From Bacteroidales bacterium (GTDB lineage: Bacteria > Bacteroidota > Bacteroidia > Bacteroidales > UBA7960): a stretch of 61,768 nucleotides of DNA. Of this stretch, positions 43,902 through 53,733 are shown piece after piece (the stretch's first letter is position 1; each line of letters begins with the position of its first letter). The position numbers and the translations under genes are program-made. Below the pieces are notes generated by a model. It saw only the letters and a list, made by a program, of their open reading frames with translations, was not told where the DNA came from and ran no database searches. The stretch covers positions 1 through 61,768 of the forward strand of contig SKRM01000028.1 of NCBI GenBank assembly GCA_007118495.1, written 5' to 3'.

Positions 43902-45383
43902 TTATTCAAATTTAAAGTTACGGATGTAGAAAGTTCCTTCAACCTCGTGTCCCCCACTACCGATTGAGATAGCAAAGAAGTTCAGGTCTGTCCGGGTAAG
44001 TGGATTACCTTCACCGGGACCGCTGGTAGGCTCAGCTAGCTCGAAAGTGAAAGTTTGCCACTCATCAAGTTTAACTTCTTCAGGATCAACATCATATTGC
44101 AGATGGTGGTTCCACCACTCTGGGGTATCATGGTTATTGGCAATGATGATGGCAATGTCTTTTGTCAGGGCACCTGAAAAATCATTTGAGCTCGGAATAT
44201 AAACATCAATCGATACTTTGGTAAAGTTGTCAAACTGGATGTAATATTCAGTTGCAAACTGAAGTTCCTGATAGAGGGATGCTACCCTTCTGTAACGTCC
44301 AACCTTTGCTGCGTCAGCATCAGCAGGATCATCTACACCAACTGTTAGTTCAACTGTTGATTCTGTCGGTACAAGAACTTTAACATCATCTTCACTTGTT
44401 GAAGCAAATGTGTTGAACATTTCTGTGGGAGTCAGTTCATCAAGTGGGTCAATTCCCTCTTGTTCCGTAACAACTTCAGGTTCTAATGAAGGATCATAAT
44501 AATGTGCATAAGAGAATGTCCAGAATACCTCACCATAATCAAAGGTTACAAGCATATAATCATAGCCATCGCGTTCTTCAATTTGGGTTTTGAATGAAAC
44601 GCTGCTTTGCGGCACGTTCACCTCACCGTCTGTAGCTACCTTGACAATGCCAATCCAGGCACCTAATCCGTCAAGGGTAACCATGTTTGTGGTTGGGTCA
44701 AATTCAAAGGAGTGGGTTTTACCCAACCAAGCGGAGAGGTCCTGACCATCAGGGCCAACCATATTTGCAGGGATGGCCTCAAGGCATTCTCCAACCAAAT
44801 CAGGGTGGAATACGCCACCTTCACCCCACATATATCCTTTATCATCAAAGATATATTCGCCCTGCCTGTTGAAGGTAAATTCATGGAAATACTTACAAGG
44901 TCTTGACCCATCGTTCAATAATGACCACCATTCTCTTGATCCAGCACTTGGTCCCACACCCATACTGGTTTCAACACGGTATAGTTTCCAGGTTTTGGAT
45001 TCTTGTCCTGCAAGTAGTCCTAATGCTACAAACGGATCTTGCAGATCAATAACTTCGGTAAAGCTTCTGCTTACACCGTCGACATTGGTAGCTGTCAAAA
45101 CAACTTCATAGGTATCAAAATTCTCATAGGTATGTGTGGGATTTTCAAGCGTTGAGGTGCTTCCATCACCGAAATTCCAACTGAAGGTTTCGGCATTCAG
45201 GGAGAAGTTGCTGAATATAACGGTCAATGGGTCATCTTCGCTGACTGCATACTGGAAACTGGCAATTGGGTCTTCTGCTGGCTCTACTTCGTCATCGCTG
45301 CATCCTGAAAATGCGATGAAAGTAAAGGCTCCGATAAACAGTAAAGCCCATGTGAAGTGATTTTTTGCTTTGTTCTTTTTCAT
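43902..45383 (-). CDS. PKD-domain surface lipoprotein (glycan binding)
   Basis: 493 residues from the ATG at 45383; lipobox FSGC (Cys28). A PKD domain follows the signal (FSWNFGDGSTSTLENPTHTY, then YEVVLTATN). The middle part (about 130-290) looks like a beta-rich module with many Trp, Gly and Tyr; the C-terminal about 160 residues resemble a carbohydrate-binding jelly-roll (QTFTFELAEP, then IRNFKFE). It has no catalytic motif. As the first gene of the PUL operon it is a probable surface glycan-binding protein, the role often played by SusE/F-like products. Confidence 0.8.
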   Translation of the reverse strand: MKKNKAKNHFTWALLFIGAFTFIAFSGCSDDEVEPAEDPIASFQYAVSEDDPLTVIFSNFSLNAETFSWNFGDGSTSTLENPTHTYENFDTYEVVLTATNVDGVSRSFTEVIDLQDPFVALGLLAGQESKTWKLYRVETSMGVGPSAGSREWWSLLNDGSRPCKYFHEFTFNRQGEYIFDDKGYMWGEGGVFHPDLVGECLEAIPANMVGPDGQDLSAWLGKTHSFEFDPTTNMVTLDGLGAWIGIVKVATDGEVNVPQSSVSFKTQIEERDGYDYMLVTFDYGEVFWTFSYAHYYDPSLEPEVVTEQEGIDPLDELTPTEMFNTFASTSEDDVKVLVPTESTVELTVGVDDPADADAAKVGRYRRVASLYQELQFATEYYIQFDNFTKVSIDVYIPSSNDFSGALTKDIAIIIANNHDTPEWWNHHLQYDVDPEEVKLDEWQTFTFELAEPTSGPGEGNPLTRTDLNFFAISIGSGGHEVEGTFYIRNFKFE

Positions 45384-45442
45384 AGTTCTGAGGGTTTTGG
45401 TTGGAAGTATTGAGTTAAACAATTTTTAATGATTTGATAACA

Positions 45443-45470
45443 CAAACTTAAAATTAAACCAGTCATACAA
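45443..45470 (-). promoter_or_regulatory. candidate PUL promoter (Bacteroidetes type)
   Basis: Reading the minus strand, TAAGTTTG (45450-45443) fits the Bacteroidetes -7 box TAnnTTTG exactly, with ATTG upstream (about 17 bases away) as a possible -33 box. It lies about 60 bp before the start of the PKD-protein gene. The match is to a short consensus in AT-rich DNA, so chance is possible. Confidence 0.45.
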
Positions 45471-45535
45471 TAAATATTAAAATACAGCAATATTACAGCA
45501 AAGATATTTTTGACCACATCATAAGTACATCATGG

Positions 45536-45549
45536 GGTTTTTAAAAACC
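45536..45549. promoter_or_regulatory. 14-bp palindrome upstream of the PUL
   Basis: GGTTTTTAAAAACC is a perfect palindrome about 90 bp upstream of the candidate PUL promoter, in the 260-bp gap after the regulator gene. It could be a binding site for the LuxR-type domain of that regulator, or part of the regulator gene's 3' end. There is no second copy in the gap. Confidence 0.3.
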
Positions 45550-45645
45550 TGATAATATGATTAATAAATAAAAATACCTGAAAAATTCAAGTTTCTCATT
45601 CACGAACACGCTGCGTTCTTGACAATGGTCCAAACCATGCGCAAA

Positions 45646-48597
45646 CTAGAAAGAGATGATATAGTTTGTCAGATTTTCTTTTGGGTCGAGCTGCAGTTTT
45701 TTTCTGAGTCTGTAACGGCTTATTTCTACGCCCCTGACAGAAATATTCATCAGAGGAGCAATTTCTTTGGTGGAAAGGTTCATCCTAAGGTAGGCACAAA
45801 GCCGTAATTCTTTGGGCGATAGGTCGCTGTGGGTAACTTTAAAACGGGTTATGAAATCGTGATGCACATCATCAAAGTAACTGTTAAACAGTTCCCAGTG
45901 TTTTTCATTTTTCAATTCTTTGTTGATCTTTTTCAGAAGAACATGGATGTTGTGTTTTTCTGGATTACTGTCGGGCAGACTCTTTAACAGACGCCCCAGA
46001 TCACTCTTCAGCGCATTAAGGGTTTTGTTTTTTTGAATAAGGTGCATGGTAGAGTTTGCCAATTCCTTATTCTTGTGTTGCATTTCACTCGCCAGGCTTT
46101 CGTTGCGCAACTTCATGATTTCTTTTTCACTCAATGCTGTTTGTTCACGGAATATCTGTTCTTTTCGTGCAAGTCTTTTTTCGTGCCTGATTTTTTCTCT
46201 GATCCGTATTTTCATGATTCTTTTTCTCACCAGGTACAAGTTGCTGCCAATGACTAAAACCAGGATAAATGCATAAAGCGAATAAGCTGTTACTGACCTG
46301 AAAAATGGAGGCTTGACGTCAAAATGAAAAGAACTCACATGTGTTTCTTGCCCAAACGGATTAAGCGCTTTAACCTCAAACGTATAGCTGCCTTCACGAA
46401 GGTTTGTGTATTCTTTGAAGTTCAGGTCGTTCCATTCAGACCATGAGGTTTCAAATCCTTTTAGCATATATGAATACCTGATGGCCTGGGGGTTTTCATA
46501 AAGGGGTGCTGTAAACCTGAACACCACTGAATTCAATGCATGCGGCAATTGGGGTATTTGTTGTAGGTTGTCTGCAATTTCTTTGCTGAAAGTTTGGTAA
46601 GCAAGGCTTTGCTGTTTTCCGTAAAACAGAATTTCGGTAAAGTATACATCTTCAGCACTATGATAATCATTGATGATGTTTGGGTCGTAGTGCACAAGCC
46701 CTTGTTGGGTTCCGATAAAAATATGGTTTGACGAATCAACAAAAATGTTCTGGAAGGCATTGATCATTATATCATTAATTCGTGCAAACGGTGAGGTGAT
46801 ATCGCGAAATGTTCCGTCTTCAAGTTTTCGCATAACACCCATCAGGTCGTCTTTGAAATACCATAGATTTCCGTTTGAATCTTCATGGATGATATCAATA
46901 AATCCTTTATTGGCAAATAAACTTTCCATGGTCGTTTCTGGTAGAAAGGCATTTTGTCTGTGGTCAAAATATTTAAACCCGTCGCGTGTTGTGATGACCA
47001 TGCGGTTGTTGACTCTTTGAATGTTATAGGGCAGTTCGCCGGGTAAACCTGCATCACCATAAAACAACTGCACATGATTCACCTGTGCAAAGTCTTCAGT
47101 AAGTTCAAGTCTGTAAAGCCCTCTGTAACCGTGCGATATCCAAAGATAGTTGTTGTCATAAAACAGGTCTCTGCTTGATTCTCTGAAACCCTCAACTTCA
47201 TCAAGAAAATACCAGTTGTTTCCTTTTTTTTCAAGCCTGACAAGCCCGGTATATGTTCCGGCTATTATCAGGTTGTCAGTATCAGGTGGTGCAGTGAATG
47301 ACCAAAATCCGCGGATGTCAGATATTTTTCTTGCCGTGAATTCTTCTACCTGAAAGCTTCCAAAATTATGGCCACAAAGCAGGGTGTTGTCAATAATCTG
47401 CAGGCTCCAGACTTGTCCTTCTGTTCCTTCAACCAGATGGAAGGCTTGTTGATGATTTTTTCTGCTGCTGATACTGTCAATATGCCTGGCAAACAGACCC
47501 TGGTTTGTGCCCACATAAAGGATATCGTTATGCACCACTGTTGCATAGGTGCTTTCGATGTTGTAGTTGTAATCAAATAATGTCAGTGGCGACCTGATCT
47601 CAATAAAATCAATGCCATTGTCGAGCCCTGACCATAAATTACCACGTTTATCCTCAAATAAAGCCAGTATTGTGTTGTTCTGAAGCCCTTTCGACCTGTT
47701 CAAATGCTGGAGGATGTTTCCTTCAGAATCGCTTATATACACGCCATTGCTAATGCTGCCGAAGGCAATGTTTCCGTCTGAAAGCCTGATTCCGCAAAAT
47801 AGGTCATCCTCTTGCAGATTTTCACTGGCCTGGGTTTTCCACCTATTGACGTTATGCCCATCCCACAAATAGAGGCCTTTATTGGAGGTTCCTATCAGCA
47901 GCTCACCACGTTTTCGTGATATAATCGCATTTATCTCATTTGTTTTGAACAATAGATCGTCTGAAATAAGAACCAGACTGTCGTTTTGCAATGACATCAG
48001 TCCGTGTGCCCTGTCTACAATATAGTATTGGTTGTCAGGGGCAAACATAAAGCCAAATATATCGGTTGGTTCGATAACCTTGATAGCATTATCCTCTAAA
48101 ATAAACAAGGCATAGAACGATTGAAAAATGATTCTGCCTTCATCCTGAAATATATTCCAGACTTCGTCAAAATACTTGTATTCATCAGCCACTAAGTGAT
48201 TGAGTGAATGCCATACCAGTTTCCCATGGGTGTCAGGAGCTAAAAAACCTATTTCTTCAAATGCACCGGCATAGATCGTGTCGCCGATGGCGAGCACAGA
48301 TCGTACCACTGAAGCATTGGGAACGGCATAGTTTGTCCAGTTTGACCCATCATATTCAAGGATGCCATCATTGTTGGCAAAATAGATAAAGCCTTTGTTA
48401 TTTTGCGTAATTGACCAGTTTTGGGAGCTTGCTGCGTAGCTGTAGCGAGAGTGGTTAACAATAAAAGGGCTTCCCACATCTTTGATCTGGCTGTGGGTGT
48501 GGGCAGAGACCAGGACAAGAAAGCCAATTAAGACTGGCTTCAGAATTGTTGATGCCATCAGTAAACAATAATTGCAAATCTGGCGAGCTTTTTTCAA
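45646..48597 (-). CDS. membrane-spanning propeller/Y_Y_Y/LuxR-type regulator
   Basis: 983 residues (970 from the ATG at 48558, which places the signal/anchor at the very N-terminus). It has a periplasmic beta-propeller with repeats such as NKGFIYFANNDGILEYDG and EDKRGNLWSGLDNG, a Y_Y_Y domain at about 690-765 (YSYMLKGFETSWSEW), one membrane helix at about 773-790, a cytoplasmic coiled coil, and a C-terminal LuxR/GerE helix-turn-helix at about 923-983 (LSPKELRLCAYL, STKEIAPLMNIS). It senses a ligand outside and acts on DNA inside, without a kinase. By position it should control the adjoining PUL, comparable in logic to SusR. Confidence 0.9.
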   Translation of the reverse strand: MKKARQICNYCLLMASTILKPVLIGFLVLVSAHTHSQIKDVGSPFIVNHSRYSYAASSQNWSITQNNKGFIYFANNDGILEYDGSNWTNYAVPNASVVRSVLAIGDTIYAGAFEEIGFLAPDTHGKLVWHSLNHLVADEYKYFDEVWNIFQDEGRIIFQSFYALFILEDNAIKVIEPTDIFGFMFAPDNQYYIVDRAHGLMSLQNDSLVLISDDLLFKTNEINAIISRKRGELLIGTSNKGLYLWDGHNVNRWKTQASENLQEDDLFCGIRLSDGNIAFGSISNGVYISDSEGNILQHLNRSKGLQNNTILALFEDKRGNLWSGLDNGIDFIEIRSPLTLFDYNYNIESTYATVVHNDILYVGTNQGLFARHIDSISSRKNHQQAFHLVEGTEGQVWSLQIIDNTLLCGHNFGSFQVEEFTARKISDIRGFWSFTAPPDTDNLIIAGTYTGLVRLEKKGNNWYFLDEVEGFRESSRDLFYDNNYLWISHGYRGLYRLELTEDFAQVNHVQLFYGDAGLPGELPYNIQRVNNRMVITTRDGFKYFDHRQNAFLPETTMESLFANKGFIDIIHEDSNGNLWYFKDDLMGVMRKLEDGTFRDITSPFARINDIMINAFQNIFVDSSNHIFIGTQQGLVHYDPNIINDYHSAEDVYFTEILFYGKQQSLAYQTFSKEIADNLQQIPQLPHALNSVVFRFTAPLYENPQAIRYSYMLKGFETSWSEWNDLNFKEYTNLREGSYTFEVKALNPFGQETHVSSFHFDVKPPFFRSVTAYSLYAFILVLVIGSNLYLVRKRIMKIRIREKIRHEKRLARKEQIFREQTALSEKEIMKLRNESLASEMQHKNKELANSTMHLIQKNKTLNALKSDLGRLLKSLPDSNPEKHNIHVLLKKINKELKNEKHWELFNSYFDDVHHDFITRFKVTHSDLSPKELRLCAYLRMNLSTKEIAPLMNISVRGVEISRYRLRKKLQLDPKENLTNYIISF

Positions 48598-48846
48598 GCA
48601 ACAAGATACTAATAATTATTTATTTGCCCTGTGTCTGGCACAAAGTACAATGACTGTGATGATTGCATCAGCTTGTTGCAGGGCATGCCTCCGTGAAGCC
48701 TGATCTGGTAGTTCGACTTGTTGAATGGATGAAAATTTTCTGGTGATTAAGTGTAGTCGCTGGATTATTTCTATATTTAATCACTTTATATATGCTTCCA
48801 AAGCTAAACTGTTGTAAAATCTACTTTTTTCAGCACTCCAAATTGT

Positions 48847-51144
48847 ATGATCATGCATCGTCGTATTCGCCTTAAGTATTGGATGACAATTTCAGTTCTT
48901 GTTATTTGTTTGCAGGCCTGCACTCCTGGTAAACAAATAACCACTACACACTACCAAAGGGCCGAAGCCCTGCTTGCCCCCAATATCCGTAAACTGGTGT
49001 ATCATTTGGAGGTAAACCCCAACTGGATTGAAAATGGAGAGGGATTCTGGCATGTTACCCAGACCCGTGAAGGGAAACGATTTTTTCTAAGCCAAATTGA
49101 CCAGGCGTTAACGCAACCTGCATTTGATCACGTGATGCTTGCAAACGCATTGGCCGAAAAAACCGGAAAGGAGATCGATGAGGCGAATCTGCCTTTTAAC
49201 AGAATCAACTATCTGAACAGACAGTTGATATCTTTCAGTTTCGACAATGCCCATTGGGAATATGACACTGAAAATCAGTTCTTAACCCTTAAGAACGTAG
49301 TAAATGATACCCCCCGCCCCAGAGGTGTATCACCTGACGGTAAATGGCAGGCTTTTATAAGAGAATACAATCTGTTTTTACGTGAACTTGAAACCAACGA
49401 AGAAATACAGCTCAGCACCGATGGCCGCTACCATTACGAGTACGCAAACACATATGGTTGGTCTGACCTGATGGTAGGTGAGGGGGCAAGCCGCCCAGAA
49501 AACCTTTTTGTTAACTGGGCGCCAGACTCGCGGAAGTTGCTTACCTATGTCGCAGATCTTGGAATTGCTGAAAAGATGTATCTGCTCGATTTTTCAATCG
49601 ATACCCTTTACAGGCCCAGGTTGCTAAGCTACTACCGTGGTTCGCCGGGTGATACCACTGTGGTTTGGTACAGACCAGTGATTTTCGATCTGGATAAAGG
49701 CACAGAGGTTCTTCTGGAAATGGATCCCATACCCCATTTTTTTGGAGTATCTTTCAGCTGGACAACACAGTCAGACAGCTTGTTTGCCCTGATTCCGCAA
49801 AGGGGTTACAAACAGGCAGATGTGCTTGAAGTTGACGCTGCAACTGGTCGTATCAGGGTGGTGGTATCAGAATACAGTGATACTTCAGTTGAATACCGGA
49901 ACATGATCATGCAACGCATTGGTGATGATTTGCTTCTGCTCAGCTCTCAGGCCAGTGGCTGGCACCATTTGTATCTGTATAACCGGAACACGGGAGAGCT
50001 TATCAACCCGGTAACATCCGGTGACTATGTGGTAAAAAGTGTCTTTCATATTGATGAGGAGAATGAATTTATCTATTTTATGGCTGGTGGAAAAGAACCT
50101 GGCAGAAACCCCTATTATGATCACCTTTACAGGGTTGGGTTTGATGGGAGCGATGTCACCCTGCTTACACCAGAAAATGCCCACCACCAGGTGAGTTTAT
50201 CTCATTGTAAACAGTATTTTGTCAATAACTATTCGCGGGTAGACCTCCCCACCGTTTCTGTGCTCAGAGAAATGGAAATCGGCAGGATTTTGTTTGAGAT
50301 AAGCCGTGCTGATGCAGATGACCTGATGGCCACCGGATGGACACCCCCTGTGCCGTTTATTGCCAGGGGACGCGATGGTGTAACCGATATATATGGTGTT
50401 ATCTATCACCCTGAAGATTTCAGCCCCCGAAAAAAATATCCCATCATTGACTATACCTATACCGGCCCGCATACTTCAACCACCCCGAGATCTTTTTCAC
50501 AGGCCTTGTTCAATATTCAGAATCCATTCAGGGCGTTTGGTTTTGCAGTAATTATTGTAGATGGGATGGGCACGGCTCACCGTTCAAAAGCATTCAGGGA
50601 TGTCTCCTATATGAATATGGGCTATAACCTGGAGTGCCATGTAACGGCCATTCGGCAGCTGGCCGAAAGACACAACTGGATGGATACCACCCGTATAGGC
50701 ATCTATGGGCATTCAGCCGGTGGTTATGATGCGGGAAGGGCCATGCTTTTATATCCTGATTTTTATAAGGTTGGGGTGGCCTCAGCAGCTGACCACGACC
50801 ACAGGATGGAAAAGGCCTGGTGGCCCGAGATGTATATGGGTTATCCGGTGGGTGATTTTTACCATGAACAGTCAAATATTACCAATGCACATAAACTGCA
50901 GGGACATTTGCTCATTGCCCATGGAGCCATTGATGAGAACGTGAACCCATCGGCAACTTATAAGCTGGCTGAATACCTGATCAGGGCAGGTAAAGACTTT
51001 GACATGCTGATCTTGCCGGGTACCAACCACAGTTTTGGCAGGGCAGACGGGGATTATTTTACCAAAGTAAGGTGGAATTATTTTATCAGGCATCTGCTGG
51101 ACGCTGAACCTGTGTTGCATTATCAGTTTCAGACCATTGAATAA
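48847..51144 (+). CDS. S9 family (DPP-IV type) peptidase
   Basis: 765 residues with a lipoprotein-like signal (LVICLQAC). An N-terminal beta-propeller (DPPIV_N), then an alpha/beta hydrolase domain with Ser623 (YGHSAGG), Asp696 (GAIDENV) and His728 (TNHSFG). It cuts dipeptides, often after Pro, from peptides. The signature Gly-His-Ser-Ala-Gly-Gly differs from the usual GWSYGG of dipeptidyl peptidase IV but matches related S9 members. It is divergent from the regulator gene; the 249-bp gap must contain both promoters. Confidence 0.9.
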   Translation: MIMHRRIRLKYWMTISVLVICLQACTPGKQITTTHYQRAEALLAPNIRKLVYHLEVNPNWIENGEGFWHVTQTREGKRFFLSQIDQALTQPAFDHVMLANALAEKTGKEIDEANLPFNRINYLNRQLISFSFDNAHWEYDTENQFLTLKNVVNDTPRPRGVSPDGKWQAFIREYNLFLRELETNEEIQLSTDGRYHYEYANTYGWSDLMVGEGASRPENLFVNWAPDSRKLLTYVADLGIAEKMYLLDFSIDTLYRPRLLSYYRGSPGDTTVVWYRPVIFDLDKGTEVLLEMDPIPHFFGVSFSWTTQSDSLFALIPQRGYKQADVLEVDAATGRIRVVVSEYSDTSVEYRNMIMQRIGDDLLLLSSQASGWHHLYLYNRNTGELINPVTSGDYVVKSVFHIDEENEFIYFMAGGKEPGRNPYYDHLYRVGFDGSDVTLLTPENAHHQVSLSHCKQYFVNNYSRVDLPTVSVLREMEIGRILFEISRADADDLMATGWTPPVPFIARGRDGVTDIYGVIYHPEDFSPRKKYPIIDYTYTGPHTSTTPRSFSQALFNIQNPFRAFGFAVIIVDGMGTAHRSKAFRDVSYMNMGYNLECHVTAIRQLAERHNWMDTTRIGIYGHSAGGYDAGRAMLLYPDFYKVGVASAADHDHRMEKAWWPEMYMGYPVGDFYHEQSNITNAHKLQGHLLIAHGAIDENVNPSATYKLAEYLIRAGKDFDMLILPGTNHSFGRADGDYFTKVRWNYFIRHLLDAEPVLHYQFQTIE

Positions 51145-51182
51145 ATGCAGGGTTTTTGCACCCTTTTACTGAATGCTTTCGC

Positions 51183-51392
51183 TTATTTTTTTCTGCCCAG
51201 CAAAAGCACAACCACCCCGCCTGCAATTACGGCGATACCCGCCCAGCGTGGCCAGGTGATGTCTTTATCCTCTTCTCTGGTGAGTTCGAATTCACCTGCT
51301 TCAACCACGGTTTCCTCTTTTTTGAACGAAATCCCACTAAAGATTGTGACAACAATTCCTAAAATGATTAAACCTATACCAAGCTTTTTCAT
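51183..51392 (-). CDS. small two-helix membrane protein (DUF3185-like)
   Basis: 69 residues: helix 1 at about 4-20 (LGIGLIILGIVVTIFSG), a charged loop with KKEETVVEAGEFELTREEDKD, and helix 2 at about 48-66 (WAGIAVIAGGVVVLLLG), ending RKK. The two-helix plan with a loop starting right after a GISF segment resembles DUF3185 family proteins. It is a single gene between two plus-strand genes; the opposite-strand frame over it is a shadow. Confidence 0.75.
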   Translation of the reverse strand: MKKLGIGLIILGIVVTIFSGISFKKEETVVEAGEFELTREEDKDITWPRWAGIAVIAGGVVVLLLGRKK

Positions 51393-51435
51393 ATTTGCTA
51401 TTTTTGTGGTTTAAGCATAAATATAAGCATTTTCA

Positions 51436-52797
51436 ATGAAAAAACAACTGTCATCTATCCTGCTGTTTTTTACCTTGTCATGCCAGGTGGCCGGACAGGT
51501 AAGCATGCTATCTGTGGATAGCCTCTTTTTGGGGAGTATTGCGGGGTTCTATGAACAGGTAGAAGAAGCCACCGCAATGATCTGGCCGGGAATGAAACCT
51601 TCACCTGTATGCCTTTACAGGGTCAACGGCCCTGCCATACTTTACAACCATCCCAGCCCGCCGGAATCTTTCGTGAAAGTTGCTGACCAAACCTACCTGG
51701 GCACCCAGGCTGAACTACAATTGATGGGGTCGACCATTGCAAAGATCAATGGGGTTGCAACAGCCATTGCTGACTATGGGTATGCATCCTATATGGATAA
51801 AGACCAGGTTTATGCTGTGCTTTTCCATGAAATGCATCATGCATATCAGTTCGGTCATTTAAAAGACATTGAATATGACAATCCGGCTGTATTGCTTGTG
51901 TACCCTGAAGACCCTGTAAATGATGCCATCAAATTATTTGAACAAAAGCTACTGTATGAAATGGTGTTCACTTCAGACGAGGAGCGATTCAGCGAATTGC
52001 TTAATTTGCTTTACAGCAGCCGTATACAGAGGGAAGGCATCATAGGAAGCGTTTTCATGAACTACGAGAAAGCAGTTGAGAACCTTGAGGGGCCTGCCTA
52101 TTTTTGTGAGTACCGTTTTTATAACTTGTATGGATCAGCTTCTGCCGGGATCAAAATGAACTATAACCATAAACATTTCTGGGCAATACTGAATACACCC
52201 TTTTATGGGCGGCAAGACCTGCGCAAAAGACATTTGGCTGCCGGCATGGCCATGTGTTATATACTTGATAAGTATAGTGATGGCTGGCAGGAAGCATTTT
52301 ATGCAGGCGGGTCACATTTGTATGATTTTTTCATGTCTCAGTTTGATGTGCAACAAGTCGAATTGCCAGGCTTGGATGTTTACCAGGCTCTAAGCAACCT
52401 CCATACACCACAGCTTGCGGAACAACGGCAAGCCAGGTATCAGGCTTTCCTTGACCAGGCAGGGGTGAAAGTGGTGCTTCAGTTTGAATCCTTCCCGCAG
52501 TTTCGGGGGTTTGACCCCATGAATGCCGAAGCCATATCTGATAAGCTGATATTTCACAAAACCTCACTCAATCTGGTCAAGGCAGACAATCAGTTGTTTG
52601 TGGCCAATGAAGATGTTGTTACATTGATTCAGGACCAGTTGTGGTTTGTCAGGGAGGCTATGTTTTTTGTTGAAAGCAGGGAACATATTCAATTTGAAGA
52701 GGGCAGGGTAAGGGTGACGGTTCCCGGTATCACCTTGCAGTGGGCCGCCGAACTGATCTCAGATGAGGATGGGGAAATGGTTTTTGTTTGTAAATAA
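51436..52797 (+). CDS. putative secreted HExxH metallopeptidase
   Basis: 453 residues with a signal peptide (SILLFFTLSCQVAG). It contains VLFHEMHHAYQFG with HEMHH at 131-135, the zinc-binding signature of gluzincin or minigluzincin peptidases; a third ligand could be the Glu in TSDEERFSELL, some 55 residues further. The C-terminal third is beta-rich, unlike known peptidase families that I can name. I do not recognise the family as a whole. It follows the S9 peptidase region, which suggests a group of secreted proteolytic functions. Confidence 0.65.
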   Translation: MKKQLSSILLFFTLSCQVAGQVSMLSVDSLFLGSIAGFYEQVEEATAMIWPGMKPSPVCLYRVNGPAILYNHPSPPESFVKVADQTYLGTQAELQLMGSTIAKINGVATAIADYGYASYMDKDQVYAVLFHEMHHAYQFGHLKDIEYDNPAVLLVYPEDPVNDAIKLFEQKLLYEMVFTSDEERFSELLNLLYSSRIQREGIIGSVFMNYEKAVENLEGPAYFCEYRFYNLYGSASAGIKMNYNHKHFWAILNTPFYGRQDLRKRHLAAGMAMCYILDKYSDGWQEAFYAGGSHLYDFFMSQFDVQQVELPGLDVYQALSNLHTPQLAEQRQARYQAFLDQAGVKVVLQFESFPQFRGFDPMNAEAISDKLIFHKTSLNLVKADNQLFVANEDVVTLIQDQLWFVREAMFFVESREHIQFEEGRVRVTVPGITLQWAAELISDEDGEMVFVCK

Positions 52798-52810
52798 AAG
52801 AAACAATTGT

Positions 52811-53654
52811 ATGGAAAGAACGGAGATATTGATCAATGTTGAAAACGCATTCAGAAAACAGGTTCAAAAAGACAAGCGGGTAAGGAACGCTTACCTTTTG
52901 GTGCATTCAGAAAAACTGGGTGTGGATATGAATCTGGCTGAGGGGAAAACCGGAGACCTCCCTGCCAGTGCGGAAAGACCCGTCATTTTCCATCCAGACA
53001 CGTGAAGCTGTATTGTGGGGCAAGGCCAACATGAAACCAGTGGCGGTGCCTGGCAAAAAACATCATTATACCGATACCAATTATTACCTGTTGGGATTCA
53101 TTATTGAGCGTGTTACCGGTATGAAGTTTTACGAGGCCATGCATCAATACATCTTTGATCCACTGGGCATGGAGCATGCTTTTTGTTATGGATTTTCCAA
53201 ACCAAAAACCGAATCACCAGTTCCCATGGCAGGCCTTTATTTTAAAAACACCAATTTTATTTCAGTTGAGGGAGTTCACCAGATTGACCATGCCGGAGGG
53301 AGTATTACTGCTCCGCTTTCGGAGTATTTATTATTCATCAAAGCACTTGTGAATGGGCAGATCATCAAAAAACAGACCCTTGATATTATGTTGAATGATT
53401 TTGTCAATATGGGTTTTCCAAGCATTGCATTCAACTATGGGTATGCCATCTGGAAAATGAAAACCATCCCGGTGCTGATGCCCAAAAATACTACCAGCTG
53501 GGGATGTGTGGGCGTTACCGGAGCATTTATGTTTTACCATCCATTAACCGAATCATTTATCATTGGGTCATTCAATGATTTTGCATACAGGGGCAAAGCC
53601 CTGGATTTTATGGTAAACAAGGTGATCAAACCATTGCTGAAGCTGCAGCAATAA
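52811..53654 (+). pseudogene. serine hydrolase (beta-lactamase class C type), internally deleted
   Basis: The ATG at 52811 gives a usual N-terminus (NAYLLVHSEKLGVDMNLAEG) that ends in a frameshift near 53000. A second frame then resumes at VLWGKANMKPVAVPGKKHHY with the YTDTNYYLLGFIIERVTG Tyr region and goes to the normal end (GSFNDFAYRGKALDF). The SxxK nucleophile segment and about 80-100 residues between are missing, and the two parts are out of frame. It cannot be active. The intact gene would be a penicillin-binding-protein-like peptidase or esterase. It lies 13 bp after the HExxH gene. Confidence 0.85.
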
Positions 53655-53733
53655 ATACTTGTTTCAATTTAACGGGTCATTTTGTAACTTACAGCCGGGT
53701 TAAACGTCTTTCATTTTTAACAAAACAGAAAAA

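Noticed and set aside
51145-51414. 89-codon plus-strand frame
   Set aside because: It is the complement of the small two-helix membrane protein gene, which has the better start and topology.
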